64,000 bases of DNA from Batrachochytrium dendrobatidis JAM81 (lineage: Eukaryota; Chytridiomycota; Chytridiomycetes; Rhizophydiales), in NCBI RefSeq assembly GCF_000203795.2, contig NW_006281099.1, positions 4,118,532 through 4,182,531 on the forward strand. Direction: 5' to 3'. The position numbers and the translations under genes are program-made. Shown piece after piece: positions 11,587-23,800 of the stretch; positions within the stretch are counted from its first letter, which is position 1, and each line of letters starts with the position of its first letter. The notes under the pieces are model-generated. The model was not told the origin of the DNA, made no database searches, and was given only the letters and a program-made list of their open reading frames with translations.

Positions 11587-13218
11587 ATGCCGTCGCTTCC
11601 ATTACACAAAAGGGATGTTCTACTCTCCAACTCCACCCATGCTGATCTTGCTTCCATTCCTGCCATTGGTACTTTGGGAAAGCTGCTACTAGGCGCACAG
11701 TTGGACTTGCGCACTGATTCTCCTGTTGCTGCAAACACTCGTTTAGGCTACAATCTGGCTATTATTGCCATGCAACAGGAACTACCTGAAATCGACCCTC
11801 CGTCGTTTGAAGTGGTTGACCAGACTCTAACCAATGCTGCAATCATGATATCCATCATTCCAACCATCTCCATGAGTTCTATCCAGCTGTCTCAGTTGGA
11901 AAGCATTGCTGCTCGCTGTGCGTCCTTTAATGCTCGTGGGCGTCAAGTGTTCCTTCGGTTTGCTCCCGACTTCAATGCTGGATGGATGATCTATGGCCAG
12001 CAACCTACTGCCTTTATCTCTGTCTGGAATAAGCTGTTTAGTCTGCTAAAGTCTAACAGTGCTTTCAACACTTTGATGGTCTGGTCTCCCTTTGAAGGCT
12101 CGGGATACCCTTTTGCTGGGTTCAAGTATAGCGCTCTTCCAAAGACTCTCGACTTTTCTAAACTCGATACAAACAGCGATGGGGCTCTCACTCCGTCAGA
12201 CGATCCATATGGCCCGTACTGGCCTGGAGGAAACTCGGTTGACTGGGTTGGTCTGTAAGTCTATCCCCGCTGTTCAGATTCTATTCAATCCATTCTAAAC
12301 TATTTTGTGTTGACTAGATCCATCTTTTACAAAGGTGCAAACTATCCACAGATTCACAACGATATTCCACCTCCCAACAGACTCCATGACATGTTCACTG
12401 GTGAGCTGGTTCCTGGACAAGTCAATTTCTATCAAGTCTATGCTGAAAAATTGGCCAAGCCAATGATGATCAGTGCAACAGCTACTGTTTATCACGTCAC
12501 TGCCAACTCTTTAACCCCTCCGCCTGGTGGTGCTAACGAGGTGGATATCAAGTCTGCTTGGTGGAAGCAATGCACTACCAACACAACCTTTCTCAATCAG
12601 TATCCCAAACTACGTGCCATTGTCCTTGAAGAACGTGTTTGGAATGGACATAATGCCGAGTCCGTTTGGAAATTCGATTGGAGAGTCTTGAATAATACCT
12701 TGTCGGCTTTCAAGAGTGACATGCATAGTGTTGAATCCTCATACGAATTCGCTACGCCTTTGTCTGCATACGTCAAGACATGGCAAGGCGTGTCTGGTGT
12801 GCCTGCTAATCGTCCACCGTCTAATGCCGTGCCCATTGTGCCTTGGGATCCAAAAGCAAATGCAGAATCTGGCAACTCAACCTCACCTGCCATCAACTTT
12901 GTTCAATTAGGACTTGTTCCTTTATTTTGCTTGGCATTTATAAGCATCTTAATTTGGTGCGCAATCGAATATTTCTCCGTACGACGTCGTGCACTCAATC
13001 CATCAACTTCTGAAGAAAGTCTTCCGGAAAATGCCTTGGCATTTGCCAATAACGAATCGGGTGGTGAAATAAGCTCCGTAAAAGAAGCTTTCGACTTTGA
13101 CAACGTGGATGATCTAGACACTATTGTAGATGGAAGACCGGGTGGGCCCCAGTCTGATCCATTTGATGACAATAGATCGTACATTTCATCTTCGAGTTTC
13201 AATCAGATGCGTGTATGA
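11587..13218 (+). CDS. GH26-like (beta-mannanase fold) domain protein with C-terminal TM
   Basis: Exons 11587-12254 and 12318-13218 (523 codons including stop) join in VDWVGL|SIFYKG. The pattern RFAPDFNAGWMIYGQQPTAF, then MVWSP, then YWPGG..VDWVG, is typical of GH26-like TIM barrels (canonical form RFAPEMNG..W). The usual catalytic acid/base Glu position reads Asp here (APDFN), so activity is uncertain. A DTNSDGALTPSD segment looks like a calcium-binding loop. A single hydrophobic segment (about residue 420, LGLVPLFCLAFISILIWC) is followed by RRR and an acidic cytosolic-looking tail. The topology implies an extracellular barrel, yet no signal peptide is visible. The ATG chosen is the first outside the element end; an ATG at 11548 would add 13 residues encoded by the element itself. 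A signal-peptide exon may have been lost or may lie upstream. Confidence 0.6.
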
Positions 13219-13676
13219 TATCCCATTACCCGCATCCCTAAACATATCTGCTGCTGGGATTCCCACTACAAATGTATTTATCTTTCGAGACATCAGCATA
13301 GGACCCTTCAAACTCCTACAACCTCGTATTGTTTTTATTTTATTTTTGTTATCCTACATGTATTCATGCTCAACCCCTATGAAATATAAGGCATCTCCAC
13401 ATTGTGTATATATCAAATACCAACCACTATCCATCAACTGCTTTATATCTTTACTCTACCCACTACACTTGCTTATTTAGAAACAGAATTAAACTGGTTT
13501 ATTGATGTGGAACGATTAAAGTTTCTAATATTGAAACAACACCTCAACAAACCATACAGTGGTGGTCGAGTCAAACTCGAATAACATCAAGACACATCAC
13601 AAGGTAGATTTAAACAGAGGTGGATGTATATCTGTTCTCCTGAACCCATTCATACATAAGCATATTGAATCATGCT
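13219..13676. other. Intergenic gap, convergent 3' ends
   Basis: About 460 nt of AT-rich sequence between the GH26-like gene and the surface protein. No gene or repeat seen; presumably the two 3' untranslated regions. Confidence 0.5.
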
Positions 13677-16244
13677 TTAGAGTGAGAGTCCACTTAGTCG
13701 TTTGATTTGATCCTTGTGCATGTACACTGTTTGATCACCTCCAGATTCTTTGGGTGAAAAGTATGAATCCAACATGTCCAAATCGTATCCCTGTCCTTGA
13801 TCTGGCACACTTCTTACAGTCGATTTAGTTGATTCGCGCTTTACTCCCTTTGACGTTAGAGTGATGGCTGTTATGGCATGCTCAAGCGTGGGATACAAAC
13901 TGGCATCACAGGGATCAAACAGCGGTGGTGATAGTCGCGATGGATCACCTTTGTCGCGGGGTTGCATAGGGAGTGTATCCTTGTCATAGATTGAAGTATT
14001 CTTTTCTGGCTCAGCAATGACAGGATTGAAAAGAGGCGATGGTTGATAGCTAGTAATCGTATTAATCCGATGCAACAATGGCGAGGCAAATGAGTTGGAC
14101 GTAATGGAGCTGGTATGTGTAGCTTCTGCCAGATTGATCGCACTATCATCATTGAACGTCGCCATGGGTTGAAATACTAGGCCATTTAAAGCATGCACAT
14201 TTGTCGTAGTGGTTGTCTGATTATAAGGTTGTGGTAACGTGGTGTAAATACTATAGTCGCTGGTCTGTATCGGATGAACGAATTGATGAACCGGAGAGCC
14301 GTATACGGCATAGTCACCATGAGTTCCCGGAATATGTGGTGGTGGGTTTGGAGCAATATATGAAGGATACTCAATAATTGGAGCAAGCGAGACCCCAAAT
14401 TGCGACGTGGCAGGTGGAGGTGGGGGTGCATAGTATCCATAATACGGTTGGCTCTGCTCGTACTGATGAGAATAGTCAAATTGCTGACCGTATCCAAACT
14501 GAAGCGAGGGCTCGTACTGTCCATGTGTGAACTCGGTTTGTGAGTTTTGTCTACAATGTGCATAGGCATAGATGGGTTGAGGTACGACCGAGTTTTCAGA
14601 CAGTACACCACATTCTTCTGAAGATGGGTTGGATACCTTGTGTATAGCAGGCTGATCGCCATTGGAAACAACAGCTTCTTCCCCAGAATGATGAGAGCCA
14701 GCCAGTGAATTTCGACCATACATGCCTGCACTGGTATAGCTTGTCAGATTAATATCAGACTTGATTCCTGCGCGATATAACATTCGCGCACGGCCAGGCG
14801 ACGAAGCGCTCTCTTGGTTGAGCTGTAGATCGATATCCAAAGCGCGAAGTTTCTTTTGATGTGTGTTCCATCGAATCGCAACAAATCCAATAATTGCCAA
14901 CACAACAGATAAAATTGCTACAACAACTCCAATTATAACATTAGTTTTTGGCCCGTCGTCTGACTGCTCCTTTTCTGGGGTTTTTGTGGCGATTATTTTT
15001 TCGCTTTCGGCAGTCTTGCTATTAGATTGACCATTAGTCGATTGTGCACTTGAACTATTGGAGTCTTGTGCAGAGTTCTGAGAAGTATCAGAACCACTCG
15101 ACTGATTCGCTTGATCTTTATCTACATGATCGTCGTTTTTCCCCCAAGATTTGTTATTATTATTCTTACCCTTGGAATTGTTATTATTGTCCTTACCCTG
15201 GGAGTTGTTTTTGCCTTGATTCTGCTTTGATTTATCAGGTTTGTCGGATTTGTCTTTTTTGGAGTCTTTGTTTTTCTGAGTCCAATCTGAATTATTCTTT
15301 TGATGATTCGAAGACGAGTCTTGAGATGAATTCTCTTTTTGATTCCATTCTTCAGGAGGTGAAGCCTGTGGTTCTGGCTCTGGTTGAAACACTGGTATTG
15401 GTTCTGGTTCTGGTTGAAACACTGGCTCTGGCTCTGGTTGAAACACTGGTATTGGTTCTGGCTCTGGTTGAAACACGGGAGCTGGCTCTGGTTCAAGTGC
15501 TGGAGCTGGTTCTGGTTGAAAAGCTGGTTCTGGTGCTGGTGCCGGCTCTGGTGCTGGTGCTGATTCAGGTTCAGGTTCAGATTTAGGTTCTGATTTCGAT
15601 TCTGATTTAGACTCTGATTTAGATTTCGAATCTGATGACTTGGACTTTGGCTTTGATTCAGGGTTAGGGTCGTTAGGTTTGGACTCTGCAGAGTTTTCAG
15701 GTTCACTTGATTTATCTCCGCCTCGCTTCTCGATATTCCCTTTAGTGGCTGTATCACCCTTAGAATCAGAATCTTCTGTATTAGAATTATCAAGCGAAAT
15801 TTCAGTTTCGAGTAAAGATACTGGTGTCAAGTGATGTTTAAGCTCCTCTTGTAGAGTACTATGCATATTCGGATCTTTTCCTGTATTGGTTGAAGGTGCA
15901 GGATTGGGATCTGTGTTTGTATTGGTTGAAGGTGCAGGATTGGGATCTGTGCCCGTATTGGTTGAAGGTGCAGGATTAGGATTGATTTCTACAACTTCAA
16001 CTGATATAGGAGTAGGATCCGATGCTGGAATATCATTTAGGTTTGCGGAAGCATCTTGAGAATTTTTGTGATGAGAAGATTCCTCGGCGAGTAAAGGAGT
16101 GCTGTTGGAATTTGAATGAGTATCAACATCGGTTGTTTTTGTGGTCTGATTCTCAATTACGATCGCTTGAGCAGATGTGGCGAGCACTAGCAGACAAAGA
16201 CCAGTAGTTGAAAGTCGCTTCATTTGGTTGAAATAATTGATCAA
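13677..16244 (-). CDS. Single-pass surface protein with Pro/Glu repeat stalk
   Basis: An intronless ORF of 855 residues. It starts with a signal peptide ([17 protein letters not shown], about residues 10-26). A low-complexity ectodomain follows: [11 protein letters not shown] repeats (three copies), a Lys/Ser/Glu run, Pro-Glu repeats of the type PVFQPEPEP (about residues 235-300) and Asn/Lys-rich stretches. One TM helix ([22 protein letters not shown], about residues 440-461) precedes a cytosolic tail of about 390 residues. The tail is rich in Tyr and has a PPPPP tract ([11 protein letters not shown]) that could bind SH3 or WW domains. The layout resembles fungal mucin-like sensors or adhesins (Msb2/WSC style), but there is no domain homology I can name. 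The repeat DNA gives long antisense ORFs, which are shadows. Confidence 0.75.
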   Translation of the reverse strand: MINYFNQMKRLSTTGLCLLVLATSAQAIVIENQTTKTTDVDTHSNSNSTPLLAEESSHHKNSQDASANLNDIPASDPTPISVEVVEINPNPAPSTNTGTDPNPAPSTNTNTDPNPAPSTNTGKDPNMHSTLQEELKHHLTPVSLLETEISLDNSNTEDSDSKGDTATKGNIEKRGGDKSSEPENSAESKPNDPNPESKPKSKSSDSKSKSESKSESKSEPKSEPEPESAPAPEPAPAPEPAFQPEPAPALEPEPAPVFQPEPEPIPVFQPEPEPVFQPEPEPIPVFQPEPEPQASPPEEWNQKENSSQDSSSNHQKNNSDWTQKNKDSKKDKSDKPDKSKQNQGKNNSQGKDNNNNSKGKNNNNKSWGKNDDHVDKDQANQSSGSDTSQNSAQDSNSSSAQSTNGQSNSKTAESEKIIATKTPEKEQSDDGPKTNVIIGVVVAILSVVLAIIGFVAIRWNTHQKKLRALDIDLQLNQESASSPGRARMLYRAGIKSDINLTSYTSAGMYGRNSLAGSHHSGEEAVVSNGDQPAIHKVSNPSSEECGVLSENSVVPQPIYAYAHCRQNSQTEFTHGQYEPSLQFGYGQQFDYSHQYEQSQPYYGYYAPPPPPATSQFGVSLAPIIEYPSYIAPNPPPHIPGTHGDYAVYGSPVHQFVHPIQTSDYSIYTTLPQPYNQTTTTTNVHALNGLVFQPMATFNDDSAINLAEATHTSSITSNSFASPLLHRINTITSYQPSPLFNPVIAEPEKNTSIYDKDTLPMQPRDKGDPSRLSPPLFDPCDASLYPTLEHAITAITLTSKGVKRESTKSTVRSVPDQGQGYDLDMLDSYFSPKESGGDQTVYMHKDQIKRLSGLSL

Positions 16245-17395
16245 AGCAGATAGATTAAATGTCGAGTTGGCGAAATAAAGATGCCTTGCTCCTGCTTGCG
16301 ACTGTGTAGTAATATATTATGTGTCAAGCTGGAGATATATCGTTGATATATTTAAACAGTGACTGCAGAAGCGTCAGGTCAATATACCGTTCAAAGTGCT
16401 GGGTGAGTTAAAATCGTAGTTGACTAGCAGCGATTATTATTTTTGGTAAGGCTAAGTTCTGAAATGATTTTAAACGGTCCTTTGTGGAAATAATGTATGG
16501 ATGATGCAAGCAGACTGATATAACTGTTCAAATTTTAATTTCAGCGGTTGCGGACGAAGGATTAGGTATTGGTCTAGGTAAGCATTTGAAGGGTAAATCG
16601 GGGAGTTTAGGGATACGAGATGTTAACACCTAAAAACACGCCCTGCTTGGGCTGTATAGTTTAAAGGGAGGACTATGCCACAAAATTGATTGACATTAAA
16701 TGTGTCCATTTGGCTGATTGAAAAACCCTGTAGCTATTCAAATGGTGTGTCCAGTCCAGGAAGAGTTGTATATCTGCTTGAACTGTCTTTATCGCCGTAT
16801 TCAAGCAGATATACAACACTAAATCAGATGCCAAAGTGCATAAACAGCCAGTCTCGACAATGATCACTAGATTTACTGGACACTGTGTCCTCTAAACTGT
16901 CGAGTTACTGGGTTTGTGCTCATTTTTGTATAAAAAATCAAACAGTTTTAGCCAATCGCACACTTGCTCAATCCTCAGCTCTCATTTCATCCAATCCAAA
17001 CACTGTGCCATTGGATGATTGACATGTACAATTGCATTCTTGTGACGTGTGATTCTGTTTTCTTGAACTAAAGCGCGAACGTGTCTGAAATTTTAAAACG
17101 CAAAATTTTGTGGTTGTATTGAGAACAGCCAAACCCAATATCTAGATTGTAATGAATGGTCTGATGATTATAGAATGTATGACCATACCAAAAAAGGTAA
17201 AAAACGTCACTTTGGTTCAAAACTCTAGTTTGATTGTGCACGCATCGTATGATGAACGTCGTGTTGATTCAATCGAGAATGTCTATTGAAGCGGCGATGC
17301 AATCAATTTTAGTAGAAAAGCGGACAAATATTCAACTGTTGTTTATTTCAAGCAAAATAAAGGCAGTCGCCAAGATAAATACAAAAGTGGTCCGT
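16245..17395. other. Repeat-bearing gap between two minus-strand genes
   Basis: Contains a perfect 18-bp hairpin and element copy B, described separately. 16245-16760 shows no recognisable feature; it is the presumed promoter side of the surface-protein gene. Confidence 0.6.
16765..16817. repeat. Perfect 18-bp inverted repeat with 17-nt loop
   Basis: GTTGTATATCTGCTTGAA at 16765-16782 is exactly complementary in reverse to TTCAAGCAGATATACAAC at 16800-16817. The loop ends in GCCGTA, and with the first bases of the right arm makes GCCGTATTC, the left-terminal sequence of the dispersed element. The hairpin therefore straddles the probable left end of copy B. Confidence 0.85.
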
Positions 17396-17410
17396 TTATG
17401 TAAATACGGC
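16794..17410 (+). mobile_element. Inverted-end element copy B (about 617 bp)
   Basis: The longest copy seen. It carries AACAGCCAGTCTCGACAATG near 16845, ACTGTCGAGTTACTGGGT, GCGAACGTGTCTGAAAT, CCCAATATCTAGATTG (17134-17149) and TCGTATGATGAAC (17245-17257), in the same order as in copies A, C and D. The right end is TTTATGTAAATACGGC at 17395-17410. That end overlaps the 3' end of the next minus-strand gene. Confidence 0.7.
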
Positions 17411-18622
17411 TTTAGTAAAAGCAGGCAAAAAATGGTACACAACAACTAGGAATATCACCATTGGTCCAAATATAAAGCAGAATGGAGCGACAATCAATAG
17501 AGCACAAAAGACAATAGGGGAATATATAAAAGGATGAGCCCGTAAGTTTCTTTGCAGAGGCTCGGCAAATGCAATGACTTGATTCATGGCTGTAGTATAG
17601 CCAGAAAAGTCCGTCAAGCTATTTATGAGATGCGTGTTGGCGGCATTGGCTGAAATGGCTGAAATGGCGGTTTTGGGACGTTTTTGCGTTGGCGGTGTCA
17701 AAGATGCTTCAGCCGGTGAGGGTCTTGACAGCTGTGCTAAAATGACAGGTTCAGCTGGAGATACAGATTCTGTTTCGGGATCTAGAGATAGGCTTGTATC
17801 AGCCGAGGTGAACTCTGCATCTTCACTTTTAGTCTTGGCAATGCAATCAGGATCATCTGTCGTCTCAAGTACAGCATCATTGTCTGGCAAAAGGGAAACT
17901 GGTGACCCAGGCTGGGTAGGATTGAGAGTTTCGTTGTTGTCAGTGATGGAATCCGTATCTGTTTTATAATCAACACTCTCGTCACAAACAGGTTCACATA
18001 TTTTATCTGTGGTTTGCAGAGACTGTAGATCCATCTGGGATTGGTTCCTGTTGATTATAGGGCTAGTTACAGTGGGTTCAGCAGATTGCCTCGAGGCTGT
18101 TTGAGCAATAAATAACTCTTGATTGATTGCAAGTGAAGACTTTGCTAGATCGCTTATTGCAGGACCAGGTTCATTAGGACATGTATGGGTTTGTAGAGTC
18201 ATTGAAGATGCATCGTCACATTCATAAGTACCAGAAACAACAGTAGTAGTTTCGGAGTTGGTTGTAAATGGACTAGCCATTGCTAGCTTGTCCTTACCAG
18301 ACTTGTTGCGCTTGAGCAAAGATTCATCAGAGCGGTAATAATATTTAGATTCTGGGATAGATCCACTGTTGGAAATAATATCAGATGAGTCATTGGGTGT
18401 TGTTACTTGACTGACAATAGGACTGGAGGATGGGTGAGCTGCTGCCAGAAGCAGAGTTTTAGTAGTGGGAAAGCTGGAGTGATTGATGTGGGGTTTGTCG
18501 CTGTTTGATTCTGCACTGATGGGAGAAACAGTTAGTGGAGCTTCTTCAGTCGACACTTTCTTGACAGTCCTCTTTCCCATTATCGCTAGCTGAGTCTTTA
18601 CTGGTGAGTGTGATTTATGCAA
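17396..18622 (-). CDS. Ser/Thr-rich protein with C-terminal hydrophobic hairpin; stop codon inside element B
   Basis: Unspliced 408-residue ORF; ATG at 18622 or an internal ATG at 18580 (MGKRTVKKV). About 330 residues are low-complexity and Ser/Thr/Glu/Asp-rich. A compact C-terminal region with two adjacent hydrophobic segments follows (FIYSPIVFCALLIVAPFCFIF and GPMVIFLVVVYHFL), separated by a Gly-Pro turn. This could be a membrane hairpin of the sort found in ER-shaping or lipid-droplet proteins, but I cannot name a family. The last four residues, AVFT, and the TAA stop are encoded by the terminal sequence of element copy B (GCCGTATTTACATAA on the minus strand). The original C-terminus was therefore probably different. 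Confidence 0.6.
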   Translation of the reverse strand: MHKSHSPVKTQLAIMGKRTVKKVSTEEAPLTVSPISAESNSDKPHINHSSFPTTKTLLLAAAHPSSSPIVSQVTTPNDSSDIISNSGSIPESKYYYRSDESLLKRNKSGKDKLAMASPFTTNSETTTVVSGTYECDDASSMTLQTHTCPNEPGPAISDLAKSSLAINQELFIAQTASRQSAEPTVTSPIINRNQSQMDLQSLQTTDKICEPVCDESVDYKTDTDSITDNNETLNPTQPGSPVSLLPDNDAVLETTDDPDCIAKTKSEDAEFTSADTSLSLDPETESVSPAEPVILAQLSRPSPAEASLTPPTQKRPKTAISAISANAANTHLINSLTDFSGYTTAMNQVIAFAEPLQRNLRAHPFIYSPIVFCALLIVAPFCFIFGPMVIFLVVVYHFLPAFTKAVFT

Positions 18623-19127
18623 AGTATCGAGTTCACCCCAATCTCACGTGTTCAACTATTTGCTCGCAACCAAAAACAATTTGTCCTGATAGTCTCATTG
18701 CTCTATAGAATTCATCTGGTCGCTCGGTTTATAGAAATGGCTTTATAAATAACTTCTACATGAATTCTGCCGTTGGATTAAATCTCGAGTCAAGTCATGT
18801 TTTAGGCCAAAACGCGACCATTAAACTGTTTTGGGGTGGATATGAATTTTAAGCTTTCCACATGTGAGTGTGGCTTGAAATGAGATCTATCCAACTATCA
18901 AGGCTCTCCACCCCAACAATTCGCAATATTATTCTAGTATATCATGGAGCCACTATTTCACCAGTTAATGCTGCTGCCAGTAAACTGCCATTTCAAACAC
19001 ATCCCCACGCCTATAGCCTACATCTTGTTAATAAACTGCTCCCACCTCCTTCAAACCTATCCCATCGTACGGTTCTTTTGCTTAAATCCATTCTCGCCTA
19101 TTTTTCCAAAATCATACATCTCACACA
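18623..19127. other. Divergent promoter region
   Basis: About 500 nt between the hairpin-protein gene (-) and FAM72 (+), so a shared bidirectional promoter region. CACGTG at about 18645-18652 is an E-box-like palindrome. Nothing else is recognisable. Confidence 0.4.
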
Positions 19128-20497
19128 ATGCCAAACTTTGTTACTTTGCTTTCTGACCAAACCACCCAATCCACCGTCTTACCTCCAGAATCTCATAGTA
19201 ACCTGCCATCTATGTCATCTACTGCTCCTAGGTCATCTATGCCATCTGATATAATTTCAGGAGGTTCTTTAATCATTCGTCCAGCCACTAATTATGCACA
19301 TTTAACTGCATCTAATTCATTCACACAAACTTACACGACCAGTGATACTCCACCAGACTTGATACGACCCACTAGGCCGTCTAATACACAATTGATCACT
19401 GATCCTGTTTCAGTTCCAGCCGTCTTGCAACAGCCATCAGCCTCACACTATACTGACTCGGTGGATACTTCAAGATCAGCCTCTACTATTTTGCAAGACC
19501 AAATACATTCTACACCTGCAAGTTCTTCAGGAGTTAATGCGTCAACACAGGCCGCTCCCACAATGACTGTACCTTCACATGGCGCTTCTACAGTCTCTTC
19601 TACATCTCCTCGAGTCACCATGAGCACCATTTCATCAACAGGAATGCACCACCATTTTATGAGTCCGTGGGATATGCAGTTTGCAGGATCAGGTAGCGGA
19701 TACAATTATTTTGCTACTCGATCGACGCGTACAACACCAGGCCAGCAACCCAACGCTGTATCTGGAACATCCATGCCATCCACAGGATCAACTACTACTC
19801 GCCAACCATCTCGTAGAACTGTAGAGCCTACTTCATCACAATCTCAAACTCGAACTGAAGCCGAGCAATACCAACTTCGAATGCATCTTCAAGCTTATGC
19901 CAGTGGAAATCCGACTGCTGCCACAACAGCAGCTCTTTTCAATCTTCGAAATAGTGGATCTGCTTACATGGACGCTCATACAACACAGTCTATGCGACCC
20001 CACTTTAGAAGCAAAGTGGTGTGTATTCTTAATTGTCTTCATTGCTCAAGTCAAGTATGCAAACGGGGAATGAAAGCCATACTTTTAGCCGACACAAATA
20101 TCGAGTTGTTTTCTACGGATGCTCCTCCATTTGGTGTGCAGCTTGTGTACGATGATTACCTAACTAGAAACTGTCAGTGTCGGATTCGCGATGTTGCTTG
20201 TCTTGGTTGCGGTAATGTGATTGGATACCATGTTACTCAGCCATGTGGTCCGTGTATGGATGCCTGCAATAATGGCCATTTTTGGATGTTTCATGTGACT
20301 GAAGTCAATTCACATGAAAGACCTTCTGGTCAAGGTAAACTATTGCTTTTGAAATCTTGATAGGGGTGAATGGTACTTATGCGTTTATATTTTGCTGCTG
20401 TTGATTAGGATCCATGTCACTGGTGTGGTCGCAGATTCCAAAAGCAGACAAAGACCAAGTTCAACTCAGTCCTTATTTGACAGTAATAGCGCGCTGA
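19128..20497 (+). CDS. FAM72: FAM72 family protein with long N-terminal extension
   Basis: Exons 19128-20334 and 20409-20497 (432 codons including stop). The conserved FAM72 core starts near residue 300: KVVCILNCLHCSSQVCKRGM, then ILLADTNIELFSTDAPP, CQCRIRDVACLGCGNVIGYH, CGPCMDACNNGHFWMFH, and after the intron SLVWSQIPKADK. The paired Cys motifs (C-x2-C, C-x-C, C-x2-C, C-x2-C) suggest metal binding. Animal FAM72 is about 149 residues; here roughly 295 residues of Ser/Thr/Pro-rich sequence precede the core. Mammalian FAM72A is known to antagonise the uracil glycosylase UNG2; whether that role holds in a fungus is unknown. The core identification is secure. Confidence 0.88.
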
Positions 20498-20831
20498 TGC
20501 GTTCAAAAGCTTTCACATGTAATTGATTTGCAATACCCATTCTGGATCTCTTGTCTTTCTTGCTGTGGGTAGAGCTTTGTCTACATTTCTCCAAGGCAGT
20601 GGCTCTAATTTCTTTATAATGATGATGTAAACGGCAGACTATTTTTAAAATTCACCAGGTATTCAGATCTACTTTTTTGAAAATCAATCGAGTTTTAAAT
20701 TTGTTTACCAAAATATATTTGTGATTGAAGAAATATCACATGTTTTAAGGAATGACTAAATGCAGATGGGATAGTGGAGCATGATTGATGATTCAATAAA
20801 AATATCAAACCAGTTACCCGCCAAAGAGTGA
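20498..20831. other. Short convergent intergenic gap
   Basis: About 330 nt of AT-rich sequence between the 3' ends of FAM72 and the OSH gene. No feature seen. Confidence 0.5.
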
Positions 20832-23800
20832 CTATTCAATGGTTTTGGGTCCAATACCAAACACATCCATGACATAATCAGGCCATTGAGTTAATTTTCC
20901 CTCGGAAATTGCTTGCCGTATTGTCCAATACTCGTTGGTAAAGCGCCAATGTTCTTCTTTTGTATCCGGTTCAATTTCTCGAACAAACCACCGAGGCGTC
21001 CACCATGGCTCATTTGTTGAAATTGAAGACCCAGTATGAACAGGTCCGCTAGGAATCCCTGTTTCATGAAACTTTGTCTCGGCTCGTTTCCGATTCGATC
21101 GCTGTAGCATCTCGAGTTTTTCCTTGTCAGTATTGGCTGCGTCCCACAATCCACACTCCATGGCACGCTGGTCTGGACGCAATCGGCAGTCTGTCAGTGG
21201 CAGAATGGTTTCAAGCTCGGCATTCGTCTCATTCAATGACATGGCAAACGTTGTATAGTTGAAATTTTGCAATGACGCCAAAGGCATCGGATATCGTTTC
21301 CACAATGTAATTGGACGCTGAAAAAGCTTAGCTGATGAAAACGACATACCATTGGCATTCAACACAGGTATGGCAGTCAATGTATCGTCCCATCTGCCTT
21401 TAATCTCAAATCTAATTTGACCACGAGAGTCTGTGACTTTTCCAACAATCTCTCCTCCACCGCTACCTGATTCATCCTTTGCAGTGCTAATAAACCATCC
21501 ATTTGTGCTACGGACCTTGAATGTCAATGTCGCCGTTTCACCAGTTTCCCAGTTAGTGATCACCATATCACCATAGTGATCAATCGACAATTTTCCTACA
21601 ATGAGGTTATTGACGCATGTTGTTACTTTTTTCCAGCTATAGTGCTCGCTTCCAACAACTGCAAGATCTCCCGTTGCCGAGTCCACTTGGTATTTGGGCA
21701 ACGAAACATGGCAATTACCCAATGGGTGCAACTCCAATGATTTGCCCCAAAATTTAGACTTGACATTTGACTCGGTCCAAAAAACGTAGTCTGGCGATTC
21801 ACAGAAACATGCACTGATGGGTGGGTGATGGCATACTTGCTCTGAAAAATACCGATACTGCTTATCTTTTCGTACCAGTTCAAACGTCTCTCCAAGCATA
21901 GGGTTGAATGGCTTGTTTACTCGTCCAACAGTGCTACCATAAGAACTCATGGCGTAGGCTGCAATAAGCATGATACGCATCAAACTCGCATCTTCATTTT
22001 GAAGCTGCTGTATCTGCGCAAAGTCAATTTGAAGATGTGTTGCAGCCTCCATTGCTGGATCAGGTAGCCCATTCGATCTCAAAGTTTCTTTTGTTTCTTG
22101 GCCATTCAGCTTTGCACTTCCGGTCCGACTGGCCAAAGATAGCAAATCAATATACTCAATATCCTCACACATGCGCTGTAGCATACTCAATGGCTCATTG
22201 AAAAATACCGGCAATGTGACTTTGGACAAATCCTTGCCAATCGCAGATTTGAGAAATGACCATACAGCCAAGGCCGGTTTGGGAATGGATGGATCTAGTG
22301 GAAGGTGCTTTCTGGCTTTTTCGACGCCATGATAGCCTTTGAACGATACCTGCAAAGACTCATTGTCAAGAAATATATGCTTGCCCTGTGATTCGGAGGT
22401 TGGAGATGTCAAGGGATTACATGTCAGTTGTACAGCAGGTGAATCATCCATTGTGCTAAAGCCCAATGCGTTTTCTAAAAATGATTCCGAGTTTTGATCA
22501 TATTCAGCATCATAAAATACATCTCCATTATACTCGTCGTCGTCATTTTCCGAGCAAGCATAAGCGCTATTGTTTTGATAATCAGTAGCTGTGTTGGATG
22601 TTCTACTGTAACTACCATCAGCATATTGTCTACTTGCACTGTGATTACTTTGAATCGATACAGATCGACGCGAAGATTGATCAAAATGAGTAGGTGCAGT
22701 TGCCATGGAAGCATTAGGCAGAATGCATGGTACGCCTACTGGTGTAGTCTCATTGACTGCATTGACTCGGCCATGATTTGCCTCGGTTAAATTTGGAGAG
22801 GTTGCATTGTTGTCAATTCCAGCTACACGAGCTACAACTTCTTCCCATCGCCTCCTGCTTTCGATTTCTTTACGCAATCGCCTCGACCACATCCGCTCGC
22901 GCGAATCATACAACGCAACAATCCGTCTAGCAGTATCTTGAACGTGAGAGACGGACTCTGTCAACAGAGCGGGTAACTGTGCAGTTGTGGTATTGTGCGT
23001 TACCTCGTCTGCAGAAGGCTTGGAGCCAGCCAAAGGTAGCTTGTCAGTCAAACCCTTGACTAGAGTTTGCACCACACGTTCTTGAGTTTCCAGCTGTATT
23101 TCCAACATATACATTAGTGTGTGAATGTTGATTGATGCTTGAGGTCCTGAGATTGCCAATAGTGGAAGTTGATCTGGCTTAATTAAAATGGATGGTCGAT
23201 TGGGTATTTCGTTTTGATCGTCTATCTCCGTCGTAGCATTGGTTGATAGGCAAGCATGATATTCATCTGCACCTGATATTGAAGCTTGTTCAAGACCAGT
23301 CCCAGATCTGTCTCGAGCTGAAGATCCAGAAGTATCGAGGTTGTCAGTGGGTTGATTGGTAATTAAATCCAGTGCAGATGTAACCTTGTCTAGTAATGGA
23401 TCATCCAAGGTAGTGCTTTCCACTGTTTCCAAAACATCCTTGTCCCGATCCCACAAATCATCTAAAGAATTCTGAGCCATACTGTCAATTCCGTTATTGC
23501 CTGTCAAATTGTTTAATCTTGCGGCAGTAGTGCTACTTCGGGGCGTACGCTTCATGTCAATCAAAAATCGTTTGCTTTCCATCAGATGCCAAACCCATTT
23601 TTTTGCATCAGCTGGGCTTCGTGCTTTGATCGAATAGCGTACATTTCCAGTCGACATAATGTCAAATCTGCTCGCATCATTCGAGTCTGGCATTGTCACA
23701 TTTGCAGTCATTGTAGAAATAGAGCCACGGCAATTGCTTGGGTATTCATCAGGCGTATGATAGTACGAAAAAAATCCGTTTTCAAGAACAAAATAACGTG

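Noticed and set aside
15044..15793. Long ORFs on both strands over the Pro/Glu repeats
   Set aside because: They are frame shadows of the repetitive DNA encoding the surface-protein stalk.
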